From Aurantimonas sp. Leaf443 (lineage in GTDB: Bacteria > Pseudomonadota > Alphaproteobacteria > Rhizobiales > Rhizobiaceae), in NCBI RefSeq assembly GCF_001425575.1, contig NZ_LMRD01000008.1, positions 408,081-472,080 of the forward strand: a stretch of DNA of 64,000 nt, written 5' to 3'. The translations under genes were made by a program, and so were the position numbers. A model generated the notes under the pieces. The model saw only the letters and a list, made by a program, of their open reading frames with translations, ran no database searches and was not told where the DNA came from. Below, piece by piece: positions 21,292-29,593 of the stretch; the stretch's first letter is position 1, and each line of letters opens with the position of its first letter.

Positions 21292-23031
21292 TCACCCGGC
21301 CGCGGGCGCGGCGACGAGCTCGCGATAGTGGTGGGGCTGGCGCATGAGGACGAGGTCCTTGCGGCGCGCGACATGGGTCGGATAGGGGCCGCCGACGGTC
21401 CCCGTGTCGATCTCGGCCACCGCGACGGCCGCGTTGCCGGAGACGATCGCCTCCTGCCGGGGAAAGAGGAACGTGTCCGGCCCGAAGACGCCGGAGAGGC
21501 CCGGATAGCCTTCCAGCGGCGCGCGCACGTTGGCGAAGGCCAGCCAGCAGTTGTTCTCGCCCGCGCGCACCCGGTACTGGTGCCAGTGCAGGGGGTCCGC
21601 CCCGGTCGGGATGGGCGCGGGCTGGGCGACCGCCGTGCCCTCGTGGCCGAGATGGAAGCGCTCCTTCACGGCCGCCGGGCAGGCGATGAGGTCGCAGCCG
21701 CGCAGCGCCAGGATGCGCCCGGTCTCGGGAAAGCTCGCATCGTGCCCGATCATCAGGCCGAGCCGGCCGAAGGGCAGGTCGAAGACCGCGAAGGCATCGC
21801 CCGCCTGCGCCCATGCCGCGTCGGCCCGCGTCAGGTGGATCTTGCGGTAGAGGCCGACGAGCCCGTGCGGTCCGGCGAGCGCGGCGCTGTCGAAGCGGGC
21901 CTCGCCGTCGCGTTCGGCAAGGCCGGCGACGAGGTGGATCTTGAGGTCGGCGGCGATGGCGCAGAGCGCGGCGACCGCCCGCCCGCCCGCCTCCACCGCG
22001 CCGGCGGCGGGGTCGGCAAGGCCCGTCAGGGCGCGTTCGGGAAAGACCACGAGTTCGGCGCCGAGATCGGCGGCGGCGGCGGCCAGGCGCCCGATCTCGG
22101 CGAGATTGGCCTCGACGTCCGGTCCGGGCGCCATCTCGGCGACGGCGACCTTCGCCTTGCGGCCCTCGGGCAGCGGCTCGTGCCCGTAGAGGCGGAAGAA
22201 GTCGTGCGGATTCCAGGCGAAGGTGTTGGTCATCAGCTCGGCATAGAGGTCCGGCCGGCGCTGCTCCAGGATCGGCTCGCCCCAGAGCGTGCGCGCGCGC
22301 GCCAGCGCCGGGTCGATCTCGGCCATCGCGATGCCGTCGCCGCCGTCCACCACGTCGAGGATCGTGGCGTCCGGCGCAATGATGCAGGAGCCGCCGGAGA
22401 ACTGCACGCCGCGCTCCAGGCCCCAGCGGTTGGCCTCCACGAGATAGCAGCCGTTCTCGAAGGCGCGGTTGATCCAGTAGGGCGCGGGCGTTCGCTCGGC
22501 GAGCCAGTTGGAGACGTGGCAGATGACGTCGGCGCCGCGAAGGCCGGCGAGGCGCGCGGTCTCCACGAAATGGATGTCCATGCACACGAGCAGCGCGATG
22601 CGCCCGATCCGCGTCTCGAAGACCTGATGGCCGAGATCGCCGGAGACGGCCCATTTGGGCTCGGAAATATAGGGATGGGTCTTGCGGTGGGTGCCGACGA
22701 CGCCCTCCGGCCCGATGAGGACGGCCGCGTTGTAGTAGAGGTTGGTCCGCGGATCGACCTCGGGCATGCCGATGACGACGTAGATGCCGCGGGCCCGCGC
22801 CAGGGCCTCGAAGCGCCGCGTGGTCGGACCGGGGATCGGCTCGACGAAGGGGGCGACCTCGGCGCGGTCGTGCCAGCAATAGCCGGTCGTGCCCATTTCC
22901 GGCGTCACGACGAGCCGCGCGCCGGCCTCGGCCGCCGTCTCGACGAGCGCCAGCAGCGCCTCGATATTGCGCGCCTTCGCGAACATCGTCGGCTCGAACT
23001 GGACGGCGGCGGCTTTGAAGGGAGCGGTCAT
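21292..23031 (-). CDS. Double-domain carbon-nitrogen hydrolase (nitrilase superfamily), second site degenerate
   Basis: Protein of 579 residues made of two nitrilase-superfamily domains. Domain 1 (about 6-285) has the full Glu-Lys-Cys triad: E45 in VTPEMGTTGY, K117 in HRKTHPYIS and C150 in LLVCMDIHF. Domain 2 (about 293-570) keeps E332 in VFPERALTG and K397 in YRKIHL, but the cysteine position reads LMIGHDASFPE, with Gly429 where ICYD is usual. One active amidase site and one non-catalytic domain are therefore predicted. It is the last gene of the urea/amide operon, 96 bases after the formamidase and behind a strong hairpin. Substrate is inferred to be an aliphatic amide or nitrile. Confidence 0.88.
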   Translation of the reverse strand: MTAPFKAAAVQFEPTMFAKARNIEALLALVETAAEAGARLVVTPEMGTTGYCWHDRAEVAPFVEPIPGPTTRRFEALARARGIYVVIGMPEVDPRTNLYYNAAVLIGPEGVVGTHRKTHPYISEPKWAVSGDLGHQVFETRIGRIALLVCMDIHFVETARLAGLRGADVICHVSNWLAERTPAPYWINRAFENGCYLVEANRWGLERGVQFSGGSCIIAPDATILDVVDGGDGIAMAEIDPALARARTLWGEPILEQRRPDLYAELMTNTFAWNPHDFFRLYGHEPLPEGRKAKVAVAEMAPGPDVEANLAEIGRLAAAAADLGAELVVFPERALTGLADPAAGAVEAGGRAVAALCAIAADLKIHLVAGLAERDGEARFDSAALAGPHGLVGLYRKIHLTRADAAWAQAGDAFAVFDLPFGRLGLMIGHDASFPETGRILALRGCDLIACPAAVKERFHLGHEGTAVAQPAPIPTGADPLHWHQYRVRAGENNCWLAFANVRAPLEGYPGLSGVFGPDTFLFPRQEAIVSGNAAVAVAEIDTGTVGGPYPTHVARRKDLVLMRQPHHYRELVAAPAAG

Positions 23032-23083
23032 GGCGAGAATCCGGACGCGAGGCGAAGGACGGCGGTCGAGGGGCGGCGGCGCC

Positions 23084-23117
23084 GCCCGGCCCCCCGCGGC
23101 TGCGCGGGAGGCCGGGC
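23084..23117. terminator. Very stable hairpin between formamidase and nitrilase genes
   Basis: Fifteen-base stem (one G-U pair in the minus-strand RNA) closed by a 4-base loop, with outer arms GCCCGGCC / GGCCGGGC, in the 96-base gap. It may partly terminate or stabilise the formamidase message so that the double nitrilase is expressed less. Confidence 0.55.
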
Positions 23118-23127
23118 CGGGCGCGGA

Positions 23128-24126
23128 TCAGCGCGGCGTGCCGGCGATCGTCTTCAGGACGGAGGCGCCGACCGTGTATTTCGGGTCGACCATGTTGCCG
23201 AGGCGGATGCGCCCGCACTGGGTGAGGAGCATGTAGGCGTCGATCTCCTCGAAGCCGAAATCCCTGGCGAGCCAGCGGATCAGCTCGCGATAGGCGCCGC
23301 GCGCGGCGTCCTCCATCGGGCGCGAGGAGCCGACCGTCATGTAGAAGCGCTCGTTCTCGAGGCGCGGGGTCCTGATCGTCCAGCCCTTGATGAGGTCGAC
23401 CTGGACCGTCGTCACCGTCGGATGCTCGATCGCAACCCCGCAGAGCTCGCCGTCGCCTTGCGCGGCATGGCAGTCGCCGAGGAAGAGATAGGCGCCCTTC
23501 GTGTTGACCGGCAGGTAGATCACCGCGTCCGGCGCCACGTCCGGCAGGTCCATGTTGCCGCCGTAGTAGTCGGGCACGAGCGAGGAGATCGCCTCGATCT
23601 CGGGCGCGGTGCCGATCGTGCCGATGAAGGGCTCGTAGGGCAGCGTGATGCGCTCGTTCCACCGCACGCCGGTCTCGACATCGACATGCAGCTTCTTCAC
23701 CCGCTCGGGCAGCGGCTCGGTGAGGAGCGCGGTGTCGGCGGTCGGCACGAGGCCGCCGAACTCGGGCATGATGACCGTGGTGCCCCGCGGCTGGGGCCCG
23801 CGCGGCACGATGCTCTTGATGTGCACCGCCAGGCAATCGCCCTTCTCGGCGCCGTTGACGTAGATCGGGCCGTTCTGCGGGTTGAGGAAGGGGAAGTTCA
23901 GCTTCTCACTCGGCTTGTCCTGTTCGGTCGCGATCGCGCCCTCGAAGGCGTCGTGCGTCTCGGCCGAGATCACCGCGCCCGGATCGACGGCGAGGATCGG
24001 CTCGGCGAAGGCGCCGTAGACATAGTGGTACCTGCCCTGGCTCTCCTCGGTGATGGCGTGCTGCGAACGCGCCTCGCCCCGGGCGACGCCCTTGCGGGCC
24101 ATGAAGGAGTCCTGAAACCAGCTCAT
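23128..24126 (-). CDS. fmdA: Acetamidase/formamidase family protein
   Basis: Protein of 332 residues of the FmdA/AmdA family, hydrolysing formamide or acetamide to ammonia and the acid. Family blocks are visible: DAFEGAIATEQDKPS, NPQNGPIYVNGAEKGD, PEFGGLVPTADT, PFIGTIGTAP with the downstream GGNMDLPD, and LGDCHAAQGDGELCG. The metal-site His/Asp positions in the last block are intact. It is shorter than the roughly 400-residue Methylophilus FmdA but complete at both ends. It follows urtE by 31 bases, which ties amide uptake to hydrolysis as in other fmd operons. Confidence 0.88.
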   Translation of the reverse strand: MSWFQDSFMARKGVARGEARSQHAITEESQGRYHYVYGAFAEPILAVDPGAVISAETHDAFEGAIATEQDKPSEKLNFPFLNPQNGPIYVNGAEKGDCLAVHIKSIVPRGPQPRGTTVIMPEFGGLVPTADTALLTEPLPERVKKLHVDVETGVRWNERITLPYEPFIGTIGTAPEIEAISSLVPDYYGGNMDLPDVAPDAVIYLPVNTKGAYLFLGDCHAAQGDGELCGVAIEHPTVTTVQVDLIKGWTIRTPRLENERFYMTVGSSRPMEDAARGAYRELIRWLARDFGFEEIDAYMLLTQCGRIRLGNMVDPKYTVGASVLKTIAGTPR

Positions 24127-24157
24127 GCGAGCCTCCCTGCTTGAAGATGTCGTGCGG

Positions 24158-24874
24158 TCAGACGGCGAGGTAGCGACGCACCGCGTCGCGGTCGTCGAGC
24201 GCGCCCGGCGCGATCTCGGCGGTGATGCGGCCCTTGTCCATGACGTAGGCGCGCTGGGCCATGGCGCGGATCATGTCGATGTTCTGCTCGACGAAGACGA
24301 TCGTGACGCCGGTCGTGCGGTTCAGCTCGACCATGATGCGGGCGATGTCCTGGACGATGTTGGGCTGGATGCCCTCGGAAAGCTCGTCGAGGAGGATGAG
24401 GGCCGGCGCCCCCATCAGGACGCGGCCGATGGCGAGCTGCTGCTGCTGTCCGCCCGACATCGTGCCGGCGCGCTGGGCGCGGCGCTCGGCGAGGATCGGG
24501 AAGTAGGAGAAGATCTGCTCCAGCCGCTCGCGCGGCGCCCGATCCCCGCTGATCGCCTCGCCAACGGAGAGGTTTTCGAGCACGCTGAGGCGCGGGAAGA
24601 CGTCGCGCCCCTGCGGCACGTAGCCGATGCCGAGCCGCGCGCGCCGGTGCGCGGGAAGCGCGTCGACGGCCGTGCCGCGAAAGACGACCGAGCCCCGGTC
24701 GGTGGGCAGGAGGCCGATCAGGCTCTTCATCAGCGTCGACTTGCCGACGCCGTTGCGCCCGATCACGGCGACGATCTCGCCCTCGCGCACCTCCATGTCG
24801 ACGCCCTGGAGCACCGGCTTGCCGCCGTAGCCCGACCAGAGCCCGGCCGTGTTGAGGAGGATTTCCCTACGCAT
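24158..24874 (-). CDS. urtE: Urea/amide ABC transporter ATP-binding protein UrtE (LivF-like)
   Basis: Protein of 238 residues. Walker A GRNGVGKST, Q-loop YVPQGRDVFPRL, signature MSGGQQQQLAIGR and Walker B LILLDELSEGIQP are clear. The SEGIQP following the Walker B glutamate and GYVPQGRDVFP are characteristic of UrtE rather than leucine LivF. It overlaps urtD by 8 bases and provides one of the two nucleotide-binding subunits of the importer. Confidence 0.9.
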   Translation of the reverse strand: MRREILLNTAGLWSGYGGKPVLQGVDMEVREGEIVAVIGRNGVGKSTLMKSLIGLLPTDRGSVVFRGTAVDALPAHRRARLGIGYVPQGRDVFPRLSVLENLSVGEAISGDRAPRERLEQIFSYFPILAERRAQRAGTMSGGQQQQLAIGRVLMGAPALILLDELSEGIQPNIVQDIARIMVELNRTTGVTIVFVEQNIDMIRAMAQRAYVMDKGRITAEIAPGALDDRDAVRRYLAV

Positions 24875-25586
24875 GGACCTCTCCCAGATAGATGGCGGCC
24901 ACGCGTTCGTCGGCGACGATCTCGTCGATCGTGCCTTGCGCGAAGATCTTGCCGAAATGCAGCACCGTCACGGCCTGGGCGATCTGGCGCACGAAGGCCA
25001 TGTCGTGCTCGACGGCCAGCACCGTCACCCCGTCGCGGTTGAGCGCCTGCACCATCTCGCCGGTGGCGAAGGTCTCGTCCGGCGTCATGCCGGCCGTCGG
25101 CTCGTCGAGGAGGAGGAGCCGCGGTTTGAGCGCGATCGCCATGCCGATCTCCAGCCACTGCTTCTGGCCGTGGCTGAGATTGCCAGCGAGCATGCGCTCG
25201 GCGTCCGTCAGCTTCAGGAACTCCAGCAGCCTGTCGATCTCCTCGCCGAGCGAGGCGGCGCTCCTGTGGTGCTGGAGCGCGATCTCCAGATTCTGGCGCA
25301 CGCTCAGCGCCTTGAAGATGCCGGGCACCTGGAACTTCACGGAGATGCCGCGCCGGATGCGCTGGAAGGGCTTCTCGCGGCTGATGTCGGCGCCCTCGTA
25401 GAGGATGGCTCCGCTCGTGGGCAGGTGCTCGCCGAGGATGAGGCGGAAGAAGGTGCTCTTGCCCGCCCCGTTCGGCCCGATCAGGCAGTGGATGCGGCCG
25501 CGCTCCAGCGCGAAGTCGACGCCGCCGGTGACGTGCAGGCCGCCGAACCACTTGTTCAGGGCCCGCGTCTCGAGGATCGCGTCCAT
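24867..25586 (-). CDS. urtD: Urea/amide ABC transporter ATP-binding protein UrtD (LivG-like)
   Basis: Protein of 239 residues. Walker A GPNGAGKST, Q-loop KFQVPGIFKALSV, signature LSHGQKQWLEIG (the LSHG variant typical of UrtD) and Walker B LLLLDEPTAGMTPDET are visible, with the switch region VEHDMAFVR. The open frame continues upstream through urtC, but ATG 25586 overlaps the urtC stop and gives the family N-terminus MDAILETRALNKWFGG. Pairs with UrtE. Confidence 0.92.
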   Translation of the reverse strand: MDAILETRALNKWFGGLHVTGGVDFALERGRIHCLIGPNGAGKSTFFRLILGEHLPTSGAILYEGADISREKPFQRIRRGISVKFQVPGIFKALSVRQNLEIALQHHRSAASLGEEIDRLLEFLKLTDAERMLAGNLSHGQKQWLEIGMAIALKPRLLLLDEPTAGMTPDETFATGEMVQALNRDGVTVLAVEHDMAFVRQIAQAVTVLHFGKIFAQGTIDEIVADERVAAIYLGEVHA

Positions 25587-26668
25587 CACAGCGCCTCCCT
25601 TTCCGTCACGCGCCGCCGGAAGCGGCCGGAGAAGAGCGTGCCGGCGGCATGCACGATGCCGTTCGGGGCGACGAGAACGGTAAGGACGAGGAGCACGCCC
25701 ATCACGACCAGCGCGTACTGGCTGCCGTAGATCGTCAGCGCCTGGAAGCCGGCGAGGACGAGGAGCGTGCCGAGCAGCGTCGTCGTGAGATCCGAACGCC
25801 CGCCGACGGCGACCCAGACGATGGGAAGCGAGGCGGCCGTCATGCCCATGGAGGCGGGCGTGATGTAGTTGCCCCAGGACGTGTAGAGGACGCCCGAGAG
25901 GCCGGCGAGGCCCGAGCCCACGACGAAGGCGATCAGCTGGTAGCGGCGGATGTCGTAGCCGAGCATCTCGGCGCGCTGCGGGTTCTCGCGGATGGCCACG
26001 AGCACGTTGCCGAAGCGCGAGTTCACGAGGATGCGCAGCGCGAGATAGACGATCACCACGAGGGCGAGCGTGATGTAGTAGAGCGGCACGTCGGGAAAGA
26101 GCGCGATGTCGCCGCCCGGCCAGGGGATGGTGAGCGAGGGCATGCCGCCCATGCCGTTGAAGCCGTTCAGCCGCGCCGCGCCCACGCGCCATTCCGGCCC
26201 GGCGGTCTGGGCCATGAAGCGCTCCAGCACCAGCGTCACCGAGAGGGTGACGATGCCGAGGAAGACGCCGGAGATGCGGCCGAAGAACAGGAAGTAGCCG
26301 AGCACGGCGGCGAGCAGCGCCGAGACGGCGACCGAGCCCAGAAGCGCGACGAGCGTCAGCCCGTAGGCGTCGCCGAAATTGATGGAGATGATGCCGTAGG
26401 TATAGGCGGCGACCCCGAAGAAGGCGGTCTGCCCGAAGGAGAGCGCCCCGCCATAGCCCCAGATGAGGCTGAGGCCCATGGCCATGAAGGTCCAGTTGAA
26501 GAAATACACGTTGTTGCCGACGTCGTAGCCGTCCGCGAAGAGCGGATAGGCGCAGGCGGCGGCGAGGACGAGGGCGAAGGGCGCCCAGAATCTCGGCCCC
26601 TTGCCGAGCGTCTGCGGACCTTCGAGAAGCGCCAGCCAGCGGGCCGTCTTGGAGGAGGAGCGCGCCAC
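25586..26668 (-). CDS. urtC: Urea/amide ABC transporter permease UrtC (LivM-like)
   Basis: Protein of 360 residues from GTG 26668, two bases after the urtB stop. Multiple membrane segments begin near residue 27. The conserved GYGGALSFGQTAFFGVAAYTYG and the cytoplasmic coupling segment AIRENPQRAEMLGYDIRRYQ are typical of this permease class. The C-terminus ends in a basic tail, FSGRFRRRVTEREAL. Forms the translocation channel with UrtB. Confidence 0.9.
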   Translation of the reverse strand: MARSSSKTARWLALLEGPQTLGKGPRFWAPFALVLAAACAYPLFADGYDVGNNVYFFNWTFMAMGLSLIWGYGGALSFGQTAFFGVAAYTYGIISINFGDAYGLTLVALLGSVAVSALLAAVLGYFLFFGRISGVFLGIVTLSVTLVLERFMAQTAGPEWRVGAARLNGFNGMGGMPSLTIPWPGGDIALFPDVPLYYITLALVVIVYLALRILVNSRFGNVLVAIRENPQRAEMLGYDIRRYQLIAFVVGSGLAGLSGVLYTSWGNYITPASMGMTAASLPIVWVAVGGRSDLTTTLLGTLLVLAGFQALTIYGSQYALVVMGVLLVLTVLVAPNGIVHAAGTLFSGRFRRRVTEREAL

Positions 26669-26670
26669 CG

Positions 26671-27543
26671 TCAGGACCTTTCGCGCAGGAGGAAGCCGGA
26701 CAGGCCCTGCGGCAGGACCCGGATGACGACGATGACCGCGACGAGGAGCCCGATCTGGCCGAAGAGCTGGCCCTGCCAGGAGGTGAGCGCGGCCTTGACG
26801 ATGCCGAGGATGGCGGCGGCGGGCGCGGTGCCGAGGAAAACGTCGGCGCCGCCGACGACGACGGTGACGAAGGCCTCCACCACGAAGGCGCTGCCCATGG
26901 TGGGCACCAGCGTCATGGTCGGGGCGTAGAGGCCGCCGGCGAGCCCGGCGAGCGCGGCGCCGAGCCCGAAGGTCAGCGAGTAGATCAGGCTGGTGTTGAC
27001 GCCGAGCGCCTCGGCGATGTGCGGCACCTGGATCGTGGCCCTGGCGAGCGTGCCGAAGCGCGTCCGGGTGAAGAGCAGCCAGAGGCACAGGAGCAGGAGG
27101 AGCGCCGAGCCCATCAGGACGAGGCGGTAGACCGAATAGGAATAAGGACCGACGGCGAAGGAGCCGAAGGGCGTGCCGGTGCCCGGCAGCGAGGAGCCCA
27201 GAAGGATCAGCGTGCCCTGCGTGGCGATCATCGAGACGCCCCAGGTGGCCACGATCGTGTCGAGCGGCCGGTCGTAGAGATGGCGGATGATCGCCCGCTC
27301 CAGCACCATGCCGACGAGACCGGCGACCGCCGCGCCGAGAAGGATCGCCAGCGGCAGCGGCAGGCCCATGCGCGCCGCGCTCGCCGAGACGTAGGCGCCG
27401 CACAGGATGAATTCGCCATGGGCGAGGTTGATGACGCCCATCATGCCGAAGATCACCGCCAGCCCGCAGGCCGACAGGACGAGAAAGGCGAAGGCGTCGC
27501 CCGCCTGGTAGAGAAAGGTGAAGGCCCCGTAGAGGAGGTCCAT
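26671..27543 (-). CDS. urtB: Urea/amide ABC transporter permease UrtB (LivH-like)
   Basis: Protein of 290 residues, about eight membrane segments. The family signature MMGVINLAHGEFILCGAY is near the N-terminus and the coupling segment RTRFGTLARATIQVPHIAEA near residue 160. VVVGGADVFLGTAPAAAILG follows in the C-terminal half. It is separated from urtA by a 139-base gap holding a strong hairpin and is followed after 2 bases by urtC. Confidence 0.9.
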   Translation of the reverse strand: MDLLYGAFTFLYQAGDAFAFLVLSACGLAVIFGMMGVINLAHGEFILCGAYVSASAARMGLPLPLAILLGAAVAGLVGMVLERAIIRHLYDRPLDTIVATWGVSMIATQGTLILLGSSLPGTGTPFGSFAVGPYSYSVYRLVLMGSALLLLLCLWLLFTRTRFGTLARATIQVPHIAEALGVNTSLIYSLTFGLGAALAGLAGGLYAPTMTLVPTMGSAFVVEAFVTVVVGGADVFLGTAPAAAILGIVKAALTSWQGQLFGQIGLLVAVIVVIRVLPQGLSGFLLRERS

Positions 27544-27649
27544 CGTGCCATCCGATGCTGGAACTGTCGGGGCGGGACGCGGCCCGCGCGGGAGCCGGCG
27601 CCCCGGCGCAGGCCCTGCGAGGGCTCGCGCGCGGGCGCCGGGCGGTCCG

Positions 27650-27674
27650 CGGCCCGGCCATGGCGGCCGGGCCG
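27650..27674. terminator. Hairpin between urtA and urtB
   Basis: Perfect 10-base inverted repeat CGGCCCGGCC / GGCCGGGCCG with a 5-base loop, starting 8 bases after the urtA stop. A stem here is expected to leave the binding protein in molar excess over the membrane subunits by partial termination or by blocking 3' decay. Confidence 0.6.
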
Positions 27675-27682
27675 TGGCGCGA

Positions 27683-28915
27683 TCAGCCCTTGGCGGGCGG
27701 ATTGGAGGGCGTGTACTGCTCGCTCGGGTCGCTCTTGGTCAGGTCGCAGCCCGCCTCGCCCAGCCAGTAGGGCTTGATGTCGTCCCAGACCTTCGGGAAG
27801 GTGATCGAGTGGTCCTCGCCCACCTTGGCGAGGTAGATCGTATGCGACATGTGCTGGCTCTTGGGGTCGAGGCAGACCTTGCCCTCGGGCGCGTCGAAGC
27901 AGACGTCGCCCTTGGCAATCTCGGCGCGCAGCGCCTCCTTGTCGGTCTTGCCGCCGGCCCGCTCCACCATCTGCTTGTAGAGATAGACGGCGGTGTAGGA
28001 GTTCTCGGCCTCCTGGTTGATATAGGGCTCGTCGGGGAACTTCTTGCGCCATTTCTCGACGAAGGCCTTGGAGGCCGGCGTCTCCACCTCCTCGATGTAG
28101 TTCACCGTGGCGTACATGTTGGCAAGGCTCGGCGGCTTGAAGCGCTTGTGCTCGTAGCCCTGGCCGACATTGACCGAGGAGGCCATGGGCACCTTCAGAT
28201 TGGCCGCGCCCGCCTGCTCGTAATAGGAGGCCTGCGCGGTGCCCACCAGCAGCGTCACCAGGACGTCGGGCTTGGCGGCCTGGATGTTCTGGATGGTCTG
28301 GGAGAACTGCGAGACGCCGAGCGGGATGAACTCCTCGCCGACCATCTCGCCGCCGTTCTCCTTGACGATGTTGCGCACCCATTCGGCGGAGATCTGGCCG
28401 AAATTGTAGTCCGCCGCGATCGTGTAGACCTTCTTGCCGTAGGTCTCCATCATGTAGGGGATCAGCGTCGAGAACTGCTGCTCGGGCACGGCGCCCGTCA
28501 CGATCATGTTGGCGTCGCAGACGCCGCCCTCGTACTGGTTGTTGTAGAAGGCGAGCCCGTCGAACTGGTTGACGATCGGGCGGTAGGCCTCGCGCGAGGC
28601 CGAGGAGAAGCCGGCGAAGACGGCGTCCACCTTGTCGCGCTGCAGCACGCGGCGCATGAATTCCTGGTAGCGCGTGTTGTCGGACTGGGTGTCGTAGACG
28701 ACGAGTTCCAGCGGACGGCCCGCGATGCCGCCGGCCGCGTTGATCTCCTCGGTCGCCAGTTCGATGCCGTGCACCTTGCCGATCGTGGCGAGGGCGAAGT
28801 CGCCGGACTGGTCCTCGAGCACGCCGAGCTTGATCGGCTCCTGGGCGAGGGCCGCGCCGGACAATAGGAGAAGTGTTCCGAGCGCCGCGAGGGCGCCGGA
28901 GGATCGCGTCTTCAT
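27683..28915 (-). CDS. urtA: Urea/short-chain amide ABC transporter substrate-binding protein
   Basis: Protein of 410 residues with a Sec signal peptide cleaved after ALA in SGAALAQEPIKLG. The mature part is a two-lobe LivK/AmiC-type binding fold: GVLEDQSGDFALATIGKVHG, NEINAAGG-like segment EEINAAGGIAGRPLELV, and IVTGAVPEQQFSTLIPYMME. Similarity to the sensor AmiC at 29590-30750 is expected, since both bind the inducer. Following an amiR gene by 27 bases and preceding urtBCDE and formamidase, it probably binds urea, formamide or acetamide. FmdD is an alternative name. Confidence 0.88.
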   Translation of the reverse strand: MKTRSSGALAALGTLLLLSGAALAQEPIKLGVLEDQSGDFALATIGKVHGIELATEEINAAGGIAGRPLELVVYDTQSDNTRYQEFMRRVLQRDKVDAVFAGFSSASREAYRPIVNQFDGLAFYNNQYEGGVCDANMIVTGAVPEQQFSTLIPYMMETYGKKVYTIAADYNFGQISAEWVRNIVKENGGEMVGEEFIPLGVSQFSQTIQNIQAAKPDVLVTLLVGTAQASYYEQAGAANLKVPMASSVNVGQGYEHKRFKPPSLANMYATVNYIEEVETPASKAFVEKWRKKFPDEPYINQEAENSYTAVYLYKQMVERAGGKTDKEALRAEIAKGDVCFDAPEGKVCLDPKSQHMSHTIYLAKVGEDHSITFPKVWDDIKPYWLGEAGCDLTKSDPSEQYTPSNPPAKG

Positions 28916-28942
28916 CTCGTGTCTCCGTGGGTTGGGGGCTCG

Positions 28943-29593
28943 TCAGTCCGCCGCGGCTTGCAGGCGCTTGGCCGCGACGGGTTCGTCGTCCGGTGTTCCT
29001 GCGGCAAGGACGAGGCGCTCGCAGTAGGCCTCGAGGCCGAGACGCTCGCGCATCGCCTCGCGTCGCAGGATCTGGTAGGCGGCCTCGTCGTCGAGGCCGC
29101 TCAGCGCCATGGTTCGCACCACGGCCTTGATGACGTGGCGGCGCTGGCGCCGACGCGTCTGGAGCTCGTCGATCGCCGCCTCCTGGGCGGCCCGGCGTGC
29201 ATGCTCGTTCACGCCGAGATAGAGCGCGGAATAGACGGCCCCGCCATAGACCGGCTTCTGCAGGAAGGCGGTCGCGCCTGCCATGAGCAGCGCCTTCAGC
29301 CGGCTCGGCGCCTCGGCCCCGACGAGGCCGATGACGGGGGCGGGCGGCAGCGCGCCGGCCAGCGCGGAAAAGGGGCTCGCGGGACCGGTGAGGTCGCCGT
29401 CGACGAAGAGGACGTCGCGCGCCGGCTCCAGCCCCGAAAGGAGCGCCTCGCAGGCCTGCGCGCCCGTCGCCTCCTCCACCTCGAGGCCGAGCTTGGCGAG
29501 CGTCGCCGACAGCGCCTCCACCGCCCTCCGGTCGGGCGAGGCCACGAGGGCGCGGCGCTGGCTGAAGTTCTGGACGAGGCGGGCAAGGCTCAT
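28943..29593 (-). CDS. amiR: ANTAR-domain transcription antiterminator, AmiR-like
   Basis: Protein of 216 residues. Residues 12-125 form a degenerate receiver-like domain (LFVDGDLTGP, LVGAEAPSRLKALLMAG). A coiled-coil helix of the AQEAAIDELQTRRRQRRHVI kind follows, and the C-terminal ANTAR RNA-binding three-helix domain spans about 140-196, with the conserved alanine/aromatic pattern in LDDEAAYQILRREAMRERLG. It overlaps amiC by 4 bases (ATGA), as in Pseudomonas amiCR. AmiC is known to sequester AmiR until an amide binds. The predicted RNA target is the leader at 30771-30853. Confidence 0.9.
   Translation of the reverse strand: MSLARLVQNFSQRRALVASPDRRAVEALSATLAKLGLEVEEATGAQACEALLSGLEPARDVLFVDGDLTGPASPFSALAGALPPAPVIGLVGAEAPSRLKALLMAGATAFLQKPVYGGAVYSALYLGVNEHARRAAQEAAIDELQTRRRQRRHVIKAVVRTMALSGLDDEAAYQILRREAMRERLGLEAYCERLVLAAGTPDDEPVAAKRLQAAAD

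Noticed and set aside
19975..24144. Very long open frame on the plus strand, antisense to the chemoreceptor, nitrilase and formamidase genes
   Set aside because: A shadow of GC-rich codons on the opposite strand. It is Arg/Gly/Asp/Val-rich low-complexity sequence crossing three well-identified genes and their gaps.
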